A stretch of 21,099 nt of DNA, from IMG/VR virus record IMGVR_UViG_3300025778_000092, positions 1 through 21,099 of that record. The stretch is one strand, 5' to 3'. The stretch comes from a virus. A program made the position numbers and the translations under genes. Shown here piece by piece: positions 6,204 through 12,908 of the stretch. The notes below the pieces were generated by a model, which was given only the letters and a program-made list of their open reading frames with translations, was not told the DNA's origin and did not search any database. Numbering within the stretch: position 1 is the stretch's first letter; every line of letters starts with the position of its first letter.

Positions 6204-8141
6204 GTTGAGTGTCACTTTCCATCAGCACCACAATTAAAAGAAATTGATGGTAGCAATCTTGATGCAAAGAAACAAAAATTTAGGAAGACTGATATACCTG
6301 ATTCATTCTATGATTTAGAAATAGATGAGGATGGTAATGCTCAATACAATGAAGAACAAATAACATTTATCAAAAGAGAATTTGAAAGATGTAGAGATGG
6401 GTATTGGTTTATGAATAACGGATTCCCTACCTATATCACAGGAGACCATTACTTTTACTTAAACTATTGGACGCTTGAATCTGGCATTGAGCCAGAGTTT
6501 AGAGATGCTGATAGAAAATGGTTTCTATTTTACAATGAGATTTCTAAAGATGATACAATATTAGGTGTCATAAGGGTTAAGAAACGAAGAGAGGGAGCTA
6601 CCTCACAATCATCATGCATACTTACCAAGGAGGCCTCGTTCACAGCTAATACTCGTTGTGGTATTATCTCAAAGACTGGAGGTGACGCCTCGGATTTATT
6701 CATGAACATGATTGTTTATGGCTTTAAATCTATACCTATATTCCTTCAGCCAAGAACTGATGGTAGCGATGACCCTAAAAAGCGATTAGTGCTTGTTAAA
6801 CAGGCTAAAAAGAAGAAGGCTAATGTAGGTCTATACAATAAAAGAGAGGGTCTTAATTCGTTTATAGAGTGGCGTAACACAGCCTTGAACTCTTTTGACT
6901 CTGGTCGTTGGAGTAGATTGCTGATAGATGAGGCCTCTAAGTTCCCAAAAGAAGTAGACATTGTAGAGTATTGGAATATCGCCAAGAAGACCCTAACAGA
7001 GGGTGCTAACAAGGTAGGATTTGCCTTGATGGTATCTACCGTTAACCCACCTAATTCGGGCGGGCAAGAATTTAAAAACTTATGGGACCAATCTAATCAG
7101 TTTAAACACGGAAGAAATACCCCAACTAAATTGGTTAGATATTTTGTGCCTGCCTCTGAGGGGTTAGCAGGATTTATAGATGTATATGGTATGTCAAGAA
7201 AGAAAGAGGCTGAGGAGTTTATCCTAGCTAACTATAGAAACAATGACCAAGATACTCGTGACTATCCATTAAACGAAGAGGAAGCATTTAAGTTTAATCA
7301 AGCTGATTGCCATTTCAATCTAGACAATATCCTTGAGCAAGAACAAAATCTAAGAGATAAGCCAGTTCATTTAAGAAAGGGTAAGTTCTATGTGACAGGA
7401 GAAGATAAGATTGCATGGGCTGATGATAGTAATGGTAATTGGCTGATATATAAGTTCCCTGAGAAGCCTAACAATTTTCAATTTAGAGGCAATGTAATGT
7501 ACCCCGGCAATGGTGCTGAGTATGGAATGGGAGTGGATACCTATCGTTCAGCCATGACCTCAGGAGAGGGCTCTAAAGGCTCTGCATGGATAGGAGAAAA
7601 GATTGACCCAACTAAGGAAGGTAGTGGTGCTATTGTAGCTCACTATTATGGAAGACCTAAGCTAAAGAAATTATTTTGGAAAGAGATGTTAATGGCTTCT
7701 ATGTACTATGGAGTTCCAGTAACAATAGAGTTGGATGCAGGAGATGATTACTATGAATACTTTAAGTCAGAGAATGACTTTGGTAAGAATTGTTTACCTA
7801 TGCTTGGTAAGAAACCAGATGCCGTAATTGACCCAACAAGAAAGACAAAGGTTAACCACATGATTAGAGGGGTAGCCTCAGCTGATGCCTTCGCCTTATC
7901 TAAGCAGTTGGAGTATGGAATTAATTATGTGGAGCATTATTGCCATCTTATAAACTATCTTGACCTATTAGATGAGCTTAAAAGATACGAGCATGATAAT
8001 CGTACTAAATACGATAGAACGGTATCATTCTTGATTATGTTGTTAACCTTAACTGGGCAAACTAAATCTCAGCAAGAATTAAAGAAGCGTCAACCATTGA
8101 TTGAGACCTTCTCTATAAATCAATTTAATAAATATGGATAA
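6180..8141 (+). CDS. terL: Terminase large subunit
   Basis: This is the DNA-packaging motor: an ATPase that drives DNA into the prohead through the portal, plus a nuclease that cuts the concatemer. The 653-aa protein shows a Walker A variant VKKRREGAT (133-141), Walker B LLIDE (247-251), and a coupling motif VSTVN around residues 285-289. The C-terminal RNase H-like nuclease has candidate acidic residues D453 (YGMGVDTYRS), E517/D519 (TIELDAGDD) and the Asp in KYDRTVSF. Length and motif order fit TerL. The start at 6180 is a recoded duplicate of the original start at 5662, created with the HNH insertion. No small subunit was identified with confidence. The gene overlaps the next one by eight bases. 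Confidence 0.9.
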   Translation: MPITEIYGVECHFPSAPQLKEIDGSNLDAKKQKFRKTDIPDSFYDLEIDEDGNAQYNEEQITFIKREFERCRDGYWFMNNGFPTYITGDHYFYLNYWTLESGIEPEFRDADRKWFLFYNEISKDDTILGVIRVKKRREGATSQSSCILTKEASFTANTRCGIISKTGGDASDLFMNMIVYGFKSIPIFLQPRTDGSDDPKKRLVLVKQAKKKKANVGLYNKREGLNSFIEWRNTALNSFDSGRWSRLLIDEASKFPKEVDIVEYWNIAKKTLTEGANKVGFALMVSTVNPPNSGGQEFKNLWDQSNQFKHGRNTPTKLVRYFVPASEGLAGFIDVYGMSRKKEAEEFILANYRNNDQDTRDYPLNEEEAFKFNQADCHFNLDNILEQEQNLRDKPVHLRKGKFYVTGEDKIAWADDSNGNWLIYKFPEKPNNFQFRGNVMYPGNGAEYGMGVDTYRSAMTSGEGSKGSAWIGEKIDPTKEGSGAIVAHYYGRPKLKKLFWKEMLMASMYYGVPVTIELDAGDDYYEYFKSENDFGKNCLPMLGKKPDAVIDPTRKTKVNHMIRGVASADAFALSKQLEYGINYVEHYCHLINYLDLLDELKRYEHDNRTKYDRTVSFLIMLLTLTGQTKSQQELKKRQPLIETFSINQFNKYG

Positions 8142-8370
8142 GATAAAAACATTCATAGAAAGAATGAAGAAGATAGGTATAGAAGTTCAACTATCTGCTA
8201 ACTACCCATGGATTTATATAGATAGTGTAAATGGTAATAGGATAGAAAAAGAAGATTATTTTCGTGGCAACCATGGATTTACAATAGCATTTCTTCCAAT
8301 TAGAATTAACGAAGAATTGAACTTTACAGATATATCAAGAATATTTAATCTAATTAGAAAGTATAGATAA
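8134..8370 (+). CDS. Small hypothetical protein after terminase
   Basis: The 78-aa protein is mixed alpha/beta: an amphipathic N-terminal helix (MDKIKTFIERMKKIGIEV), a beta region (PWIYIDSVNGNRI), and a C-terminal helix (TDISRIFNLIRKYR). No family name is known to me. It overlaps the end of the terminase gene by eight bases and is probably translationally coupled to it. It is the last gene of the rightward block. Its stop lies one base from the stop of the convergent gene on the minus strand. Confidence 0.6.
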   Translation: MDKIKTFIERMKKIGIEVQLSANYPWIYIDSVNGNRIEKEDYFRGNHGFTIAFLPIRINEELNFTDISRIFNLIRKYR

Positions 8371-8371
8371 A

Positions 8372-8683
8372 CTAAAACTTTTTAGTACGTTCAAATTCGT
8401 ACAATAACAAACCAACATCATCTACAAAATCTTCGTTGTATTTTAGCTGATGTCTATTTGCAGCATCAAGAATAAGATGAATTAGTTCGTGGTAGAATGT
8501 TTTATCTATTTCAGACTTTGGGAGTTTTTTATTCCCTTCTTTGGAAGTTAGGGTAATTAGTCTTAGGTCAAAATCAGCCTCTCCTAAATATCCTTCTGTC
8601 TCACAATACTCATCATCAAACTCAACAATAATCTTCTTACCATTGAGCTTAAATTCTGTTGGTATCGTAATTTTATTAGGCAC
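8372..8683 (-). CDS. Small HExxH metallopeptidase-like protein
   Basis: The 103-aa protein carries HELIH at residues 65-69 (TFYHELIHLILDA), followed by an acidic helix (YNEDFVDDVGLLLYEF) whose E84 or a nearby Asp could be the third zinc ligand. The N-terminal half is beta-rich. The layout resembles small ImmA/IrrE- or SprT-like zincins common in phages. It has no signal peptide or transmembrane segment. It is the last gene of the leftward block and overlaps its upstream neighbour by eight bases. The metal site is supported by the motif, while the substrate is unknown. Anti-repressor or host-takeover proteolysis would be speculation. Confidence 0.65.
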   Translation of the reverse strand: MPNKITIPTEFKLNGKKIIVEFDDEYCETEGYLGEADFDLRLITLTSKEGNKKLPKSEIDKTFYHELIHLILDAANRHQLKYNEDFVDDVGLLLYEFERTKKF

Positions 8684-8876
8684 TTTTAAGGTCTATTAAA
8701 TCTGGTCTGTCATCATCTTCTGGCAATGACTGCTTGCTTCCTCCACGGATTTTGCCTAGCATTTTTCTATAGGCATCCTCTAATGCATGCAACTCATAAA
8801 TCTTATTCACTAGGTATGATTCCTGTTCAGCTAAACTCATCTTATTAAACGATTTACTAATTTTTAACTTGGCCAT
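8676..8876 (-). CDS. Small hypothetical protein
   Basis: The 66-aa product has a basic, helical N-terminus (MAKLKISKSFNKMSLAEQESYLVNKIYELHALEDAYRKML), a Gly/Arg hinge (GKIRGGSKQ), and an acidic C-terminal tail (PEDDDRPDLIDL). It probably forms a short coiled coil. No family is recognised. The gene overlaps the HExxH gene downstream by eight bases. Upstream of its ATG there is a near-match to the -7 element (TATATTTA), too weak to call. Confidence 0.55.
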   Translation of the reverse strand: MAKLKISKSFNKMSLAEQESYLVNKIYELHALEDAYRKMLGKIRGGSKQSLPEDDDRPDLIDLKSA

Positions 8877-8901
8877 AAAACTTCTTTGAGGGATAAATAT
8901 A

Positions 8902-9102
8902 CTAATAAAATTTGTCTTGTGATTGTATCTTTTCTATTGCTGCCTTCAAATAAAGACAGCTATCTAAATGCTCTTCATAAGCCTCTTGTAACCAATTAAT
9001 TAGCTCGTAATCAGTCCTATCAACCGTGGTTCCGTAGGTATTAATTCCCTTAGCCTCTCTATCCTCTAAATCTGATATAACCTTGTCTAATATTTTGCTC
9101 AT
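8902..9102 (-). CDS. Small all-alpha protein, possibly MazG-like
   Basis: The 66-aa protein shows the pattern KGINTYG...D...LINWLQEAYEEHLDSCLYLKAAI. An E-E-x-x-D helix with a preceding Y-G segment recalls the metal-binding helices of all-alpha NTP pyrophosphatases (MazG/DUF5664-like) found in phages. It is much shorter than full enzymes, so either a minimal oligomeric form or a chance resemblance is possible. It sits one base downstream of the metallophosphoesterase gene on the same strand. Confidence 0.5.
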   Translation of the reverse strand: MSKILDKVISDLEDREAKGINTYGTTVDRTDYELINWLQEAYEEHLDSCLYLKAAIEKIQSQDKFY

Positions 9103-9103
9103 A

Positions 9104-10075
9104 TTAAAATATTTTATTACCTATTATTCTTTTATTTTTAACCTCAAAGTTACCATCTTTCTCTACCAATATTTGAGCAAATCCTAAGTTATGTTTAGTA
9201 TTATGCGGGTCATAATCAGGGGATAAGGTGCATAGGCATCCTGTAGACCAACACCCTATATCTTCTTCTTTAATATTGCTTTCTGAGTGAGCTGAACTTG
9301 CATGCACATGACCTATAAGCATTGAACTTTTTGCTCTCATGAACACACCCCTTGCAGCATTAACAGGAGCCATAAATCCTCTTACAATAGTATGCCCATG
9401 AAGTAGGTGTAATTTACCAGCTCTAACCACAATATTTTGCTCATAGAAATCTACATTGTATTTCTTTAAATCAAGTCTCTGTGGTAGTCTAAAATAATCA
9501 TCATTGAAAAGCATTGGAGCCTTCTTCATCAGATAACGTACATACCAATTATCATGGTTACCCTCAATCCAAACTATGTGAGCCTTAGGGAATATTGTTC
9601 TTAGATGGCTTAAAAAGATTTGGCAGTATTCAAACCATTCCACTACATCATCTGGGCTTGGAGGTGGTGCATCGTGATTTGTAAATGGAGTGTTATCTAA
9701 AATATCTCCACCTAACACTATGCAATTTATTTTCTCTTTCTTCCCGTATTCTATGGCTAATTTAATAGCATCATTGTCTTGGTTTGGGATGTGTATGTCA
9801 GACATCCAAAGGATATTATTGGAGCTGACAGGTAGGTCTACAAATTTTCTAGAAGAACATTTTGATGGAGGTAAATCAGGAGTATGAGGTATACTTACTC
9901 TTTTACTACTATACTCTCCATTTGCCCCTGTGACTCTTCTTACATAAGTTCTAGCCTCTTCTTGGCTAGAATAGATTGCCTCGTAATCGTTGAACAATTT
10001 TGCAGCAATGGATGATTTAGATATTGAAGGGAATTTCAATACGTAATCAGATGCTAGCTGAATTTTCTGATTCAT
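9104..10075 (-). CDS. Calcineurin-like metallophosphoesterase
   Basis: The 323-aa protein has all the signature blocks of the calcineurin-like phosphoesterase fold, which binds two metal ions and hydrolyses phosphomono- or phosphodiesters: D-I-H at 93-95, G-G-D-I-L-D at 122-127, G-N-H-D at 172-175, L-H-G-H-T at 225-229 and G-H-V-H at 255-258. Residues 1-80 form an extra N-terminal region that may contain a small helical or HTH-like DNA-binding domain (SISKSSIAAKLFNDYEA). Substrate cannot be read from the sequence. Phage homologues are proposed to act on nucleic acids or nucleotides. It lies in the leftward operon just downstream of lysis-type genes. Confidence 0.85.
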   Translation of the reverse strand: MNQKIQLASDYVLKFPSISKSSIAAKLFNDYEAIYSSQEEARTYVRRVTGANGEYSSKRVSIPHTPDLPPSKCSSRKFVDLPVSSNNILWMSDIHIPNQDNDAIKLAIEYGKKEKINCIVLGGDILDNTPFTNHDAPPPSPDDVVEWFEYCQIFLSHLRTIFPKAHIVWIEGNHDNWYVRYLMKKAPMLFNDDYFRLPQRLDLKKYNVDFYEQNIVVRAGKLHLLHGHTIVRGFMAPVNAARGVFMRAKSSMLIGHVHASSAHSESNIKEEDIGCWSTGCLCTLSPDYDPHNTKHNLGFAQILVEKDGNFEVKNKRIIGNKIF

Positions 10076-10086
10076 GTGTTGTGTGT

Positions 10087-10608
10087 TTAGAACTTAGCCT
10101 CAGCTTGATGATACATGGATAAAAATCCATTTGTAAAATCTTTATCAGGCAAGGCATCATTAGAGCCCATTACCCAATTTCTATAATAAGCCAAAGCTAA
10201 ATCATTAGCTGATGTTACTAATCCAGTGTGATAAGGATGTGCAGTCCCACCAATAAACAGACCTCTACCTAATATCTCGTACTCTAAAATATCTATGGAA
10301 TCCTTAAATGAATTAAAGCAAGCAAATCTTCTTTGGTTGCCTGTCATGTTCTCATTCTTAAGTGTAGTACCTATAATCTTAGCTGATATATGTGCATCCC
10401 ATCTTCCGCTATCTGTCTGTAATCCTATGTAGTTATTGCATACCCCACTTTTGCCATTTGACGACTCATTACGAAATACGACATAGCAAGCTCTTTTAAC
10501 CTCAGCAATATATGGAGACTCTTTAATGTAGGCAATAACGCTATCCATATCAATAGAAGTCTTTGTATATGGAAGCCCAGGGAGTTCTGGGTATGAATTT
10601 TTTATCAT
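10087..10608 (-). CDS. Possible endolysin (glucosaminidase/lysozyme-like)
   Basis: The 173-aa protein lacks an obvious signal peptide. The segment RNESSNGKSGVCNNYIGLQ (residues ~47-65) resembles the E-S-x-x-G...N-N-x-x-G core of glucosaminidase and lysozyme-like muramidases. The later RFACFNSFKDSIDILEYEI recalls their F-x-x-F-x-S-x-x-x-S-I-x-D helix. E49 would be the candidate catalytic acid. The gene overlaps the u-spanin candidate upstream by four bases and follows holin-type genes, which supports a cell-wall hydrolase role. The assignment is tentative because no complete domain can be traced. Confidence 0.5.
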   Translation of the reverse strand: MIKNSYPELPGLPYTKTSIDMDSVIAYIKESPYIAEVKRACYVVFRNESSNGKSGVCNNYIGLQTDSGRWDAHISAKIIGTTLKNENMTGNQRRFACFNSFKDSIDILEYEILGRGLFIGGTAHPYHTGLVTSANDLALAYYRNWVMGSNDALPDKDFTNGFLSMYHQAEAKF

Positions 10609-11090
10609 AATGCTAACTTAAGGTATGTGTATATACCCAAAATTAAAACAATTAATCCCAATAAACCAAAAAAATACCACTTATATTTTGAAATTTCTTT
10701 CTTAGCCTCTGAAAGATAGGTATTTGTAATAAAAATATTATTCTTATAAGACTGAATAGAATCCTTGTAGGAGTTTAAAACTCTGTTATCCTGTACATAT
10801 TTTTGTACAGAATCGTGTACATAAGAGGTCTTAACTATTAATTTAAAAACAGTATCTGTGTGATGCAAGGTATCAGACTTAGTATAGGTTAAGGTGTCTC
10901 TTAATGTAAGGGTATCTGACTTAGATATAATTCTTGTTATGGTGGTGTCTATTGGGTTTAATTTAGCCCATTTAAGACCTATCTCATTGAAAGCATTATC
11001 GTTTAATAATACGATACGTTCAGCCTTCTGAATCTTTCTTTGCTCACTACACCCAACTAGAAGTAATGATAATAGTATTAATTTTTTCAT
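10605..11090 (-). CDS. u-spanin candidate: lipoprotein with C-terminal membrane anchor
   Basis: The 161-aa protein begins MKKLILLSLLLVGCSEQ, a type II signal peptide with lipobox L-V-G-C (C14 lipidated). It ends with one hydrophobic segment (residues ~139-158, WYFFGLLGLIVLILGIYTYL). The middle is Thr/Ser/Asp-rich, with repeated S-D-T-L segments, then a helical stretch. An outer-membrane lipoprotein joined to an inner-membrane helix is the topology of unimolecular spanins, which fuse the two membranes in the last step of lysis of Gram-negative hosts. Its neighbours (holin candidate upstream, possible endolysin downstream, both with four-base overlaps) fit. Function is inferred from topology and context. 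Confidence 0.65.
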   Translation of the reverse strand: MKKLILLSLLLVGCSEQRKIQKAERIVLLNDNAFNEIGLKWAKLNPIDTTITRIISKSDTLTLRDTLTYTKSDTLHHTDTVFKLIVKTSYVHDSVQKYVQDNRVLNSYKDSIQSYKNNIFITNTYLSEAKKEISKYKWYFFGLLGLIVLILGIYTYLKLAL

Positions 11091-11314
11091 GGCTCTTTTA
11101 TGGCGATTTGCCCTTGGCTATTTGTAAAGAAGTTTTTTAATAAATAAGAACACCCTGCTGCAAGTCCTCCTAATGCTATGTGCTTCCAACCATCAGCATC
11201 TGGGAATTGTAAGGTATCTAGAACTGCTATCAATGAGCTGATGAATGTAGTAAAGAATGTTACCACAAAACTCTTAATAATATCGTGCCAATTAAGGCTG
11301 AATAATTTACTCAT
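11087..11314 (-). CDS. Holin candidate, two transmembrane segments
   Basis: The 75-aa protein has two predicted membrane helices (residues ~12-33, DIIKSFVVTFFTTFISSLIAVL, and ~43-62, WKHIALGGLAAGCSYLLKNFF), a short loop between them, and a hydrophilic tail. Size and topology fit class II/III holins, which permeabilise the inner membrane at the time of lysis. Its stop and start overlap its neighbours by four bases each (ATGA type), placing it firmly in the lysis operon. The holin function is inferred from topology and neighbours, since no sequence family is recognised. Confidence 0.6.
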   Translation of the reverse strand: MSKLFSLNWHDIIKSFVVTFFTTFISSLIAVLDTLQFPDADGWKHIALGGLAAGCSYLLKNFFTNSQGQIAIKEP

Positions 11315-11616
11315 TTAGATAGATGTTCTAACAAAAACTTTAAAAAAAATCCTATAATGGTAGAAACGGAAACAACACCAATCCAAATCCATTTAGTCTT
11401 GTTTAAGAAGGCTTCGTGGGCATCAACTAGGTCGCCAATTTCTTTAACATCAGCAACCAAGCCATTGCTCTGAGTGAGCTTGTTCCCAATCAGAGCATCT
11501 ATAACTTGATTTAACTTTTTATCAACAGAGTCTAATTTTGACTCAACGTCATTTAATTTCTCTTCCATTTTAGAAATTCTTGATTCCATTAGCGTTATTT
11601 CTACTTGCAAATCCAT
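11311..11616 (-). CDS. XhlA-like coiled-coil membrane protein
   Basis: The 101-aa protein has an N-terminal coiled coil (residues ~5-45, heptads such as ISKMEEKLNDVESKLDSVDKKLNQV) and one C-terminal membrane helix (residues ~76-96, WIWIGVVSVSTIIGFFLKFLL) followed by a basic residue. This is the architecture of the XhlA/haemolysin family, small membrane proteins encoded with holins and endolysins that assist lysis. It overlaps the holin candidate by four bases and touches the upstream gene. A membrane-associated tail or holin accessory protein is the alternative. Confidence 0.65.
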   Translation of the reverse strand: MDLQVEITLMESRISKMEEKLNDVESKLDSVDKKLNQVIDALIGNKLTQSNGLVADVKEIGDLVDAHEAFLNKTKWIWIGVVSVSTIIGFFLKFLLEHLSK

Positions 11617-11804
11617 TATTCAGGTTGTGCTGGTGTTTCAGTAGGAGCCTCTGTTGGTGTTTCAGTAGTTGGTTCTACTGGATGGCTATTTACATAAGAC
11701 AATCCAATAATAAAATCAACAATGTTAACGCCATTTACTGATGGTAAATCAGGGCCAAATGAACTCTTGATAGTCTGCAAGTCTTGTTCTGTTAATTGAT
11801 ACAT
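11616..11804 (-). CDS. Small protein with Pro/Glu/Thr tail
   Basis: The 62-aa product starts MYQLTEQDLQTIKSSFG and ends in a repetitive PTTETPTEAPTETPAQPE tail, likely disordered. I chose the ATG at 11804. An ATG ten codons further upstream (11834) would read back into the neighbouring 51-aa gene. The gene is the second in the leftward operon. Its layout (short helical N-terminus, then acidic Pro-rich tail) matches the preceding 51-aa protein, so the pair may be related. No function is recognised. Confidence 0.55.
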   Translation of the reverse strand: MYQLTEQDLQTIKSSFGPDLPSVNGVNIVDFIIGLSYVNSHPVEPTTETPTEAPTETPAQPE

Positions 11805-11814
11805 AATTTTAATT

Positions 11815-11970
11815 TTAAGCTGGTTCTGCCTCAACTAATGGTGCTTCTTTCGGAGCAGCATCTTGTTGAACTTTTTGGAAAAATTGAACAAATGGAACTG
11901 CTGCTGCAAACGGAGTTGCATCAATAATTCTATTTAACTCTTGTACTTGTGCTTCGTTTAATGTTAACAT
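11815..11970 (-). CDS. 51-aa protein with acidic Pro-rich tail
   Basis: This short gene encodes MLTLNEAQVQELNRII..., a helical segment, then FVQFFQKVQQ and an Ala/Pro/Glu tail (KEAPLVEAEPA). It is first in the leftward operon and lies opposite the glycosyltransferase operon across a ~80-base divergent intergenic region. Open frame, operon position and similar architecture to the next gene support coding. The function is unknown. Confidence 0.5.
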   Translation of the reverse strand: MLTLNEAQVQELNRIIDATPFAAAVPFVQFFQKVQQDAAPKEAPLVEAEPA

Positions 11971-11995
11971 GGTAATAAAATTTAGTGCTAAGTTA

Positions 11996-12003
11996 CAAAA
12001 TAT
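11996..12003 (-). promoter_or_regulatory. Weak candidate promoter for the lysis operon
   Basis: Read on the minus strand, ATATTTTG lies ~26 bases upstream of the ATG at 11970 and is an imperfect match to TAnnTTTG. The operon must be transcribed from this divergent gap, so the site is plausible, but the motif is weak and AT-rich sequence gives such matches by chance. Confidence 0.25.
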
Positions 12004-12028
12004 TATTAAGAATATTAAATATTTGAAT

Positions 12029-12036
12029 TAATTTTG
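12029..12036 (+). promoter_or_regulatory. Candidate promoter of the glycosyltransferase operon (TAATTTTG)
   Basis: TAATTTTG matches TAnnTTTG exactly and lies 14 bases before the ATG at 12051, in the divergent gap. No -33 TTG is evident at the expected distance. It would drive the two glycosyltransferase genes independently of the flanking minus-strand operons. Confidence 0.45.
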
Positions 12037-12050
12037 TTTAAACACAAAGA

Positions 12051-12908
12051 ATGGCAAAAAGAGCATACATTTTATATGCAAATGAGGCTTATGTTGACCT
12101 ATTGCAAGCCTGCGTAGACTCAATAAATAAATATAGTAATTATCCTATATATGTATATATCTTAGACGCTTATAGGAGTATAAAGGGGGCTACTGCTTGG
12201 CATTGGAAATCCAAGGCAGTAAGTATTAAAGAAAGAAAAGATTTTATTGATAGAGACAACCCAGAGATTTATAAGTTACTTATTGAGAGGCCTGCAATAG
12301 TAAGACACGCCTTAAAATACCACGATACCGTTTGCTATGTAGATTGCGATTCCATAGCTACCAAATACATAGATACTATTTTTGACTATTATGATGAGGA
12401 CTCAACCTACCCTTATTTCGTAGAGGGAATTTATGATTTCCTTCATTCAAATGGGAGAGGAGGGGCTGATAGTTTTGACGACCTTACCACTACCCTAGAA
12501 CATCCTGCTTGTGAGTTATTCAACTCAAATCAGCAAGAAAGGAAGATGACTAAATATAGGCAAAGTGGGTATTTTGTAGCGGGTAAGAATACGATAGATT
12601 TTTTACACCTATGGTATTATAGATGTAATCATCCTACGATACTTAAAAATAATGCATGGTACGCACCGTATAACGAAGAAACGATTTTACAAACACTTTT
12701 ATATGATTACAAGGCTTATAATGGATTGCCTTTCTGTTATGTAAACGGATATAGAGATTTAGAGTTTACGGGAGAGTCATATCATTTAGCTGATTGGGTT
12801 AGAGTACCTGCAACTGAAAGTCAGTTACTATTTTACCACGGAGAAAAAGACATACAAAAAATTAAAAATATAATCAATGAAGATACTTTACCTTCCATCT
12901 CACACTAG
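12051..12908 (+). CDS. Glycosyltransferase, GT-A fold (GT8-like)
   Basis: The 285-aa protein begins with a beta-strand and Asn motif typical of nucleotide-sugar binding (RAYILYANEAYVDLL). It carries a D-x-D metal/sugar-nucleotide motif in CYVDCDS (D98, D100). A C-terminal FYHGEKD could give the late His ligand of GT8-like enzymes. There is no signal peptide or transmembrane helix, so it acts in the host cytoplasm. The last 32 bases overlap the next glycosyltransferase, suggesting stepwise action on one acceptor. The donor sugar and the acceptor (virion protein, surface glycan or DNA base) cannot be told from the sequence. Confidence 0.75.
   Translation: MAKRAYILYANEAYVDLLQACVDSINKYSNYPIYVYILDAYRSIKGATAWHWKSKAVSIKERKDFIDRDNPEIYKLLIERPAIVRHALKYHDTVCYVDCDSIATKYIDTIFDYYDEDSTYPYFVEGIYDFLHSNGRGGADSFDDLTTTLEHPACELFNSNQQERKMTKYRQSGYFVAGKNTIDFLHLWYYRCNHPTILKNNAWYAPYNEETILQTLLYDYKAYNGLPFCYVNGYRDLEFTGESYHLADWVRVPATESQLLFYHGEKDIQKIKNIINEDTLPSISH

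Noticed and set aside
8371-8386. ACTAAAACTTTTTAGT inverted repeat between convergent genes, as a bidirectional terminator
   Set aside because: The stem is about six bp and almost all A-T, and it overlaps the coding end of the minus-strand gene; too weak to call.
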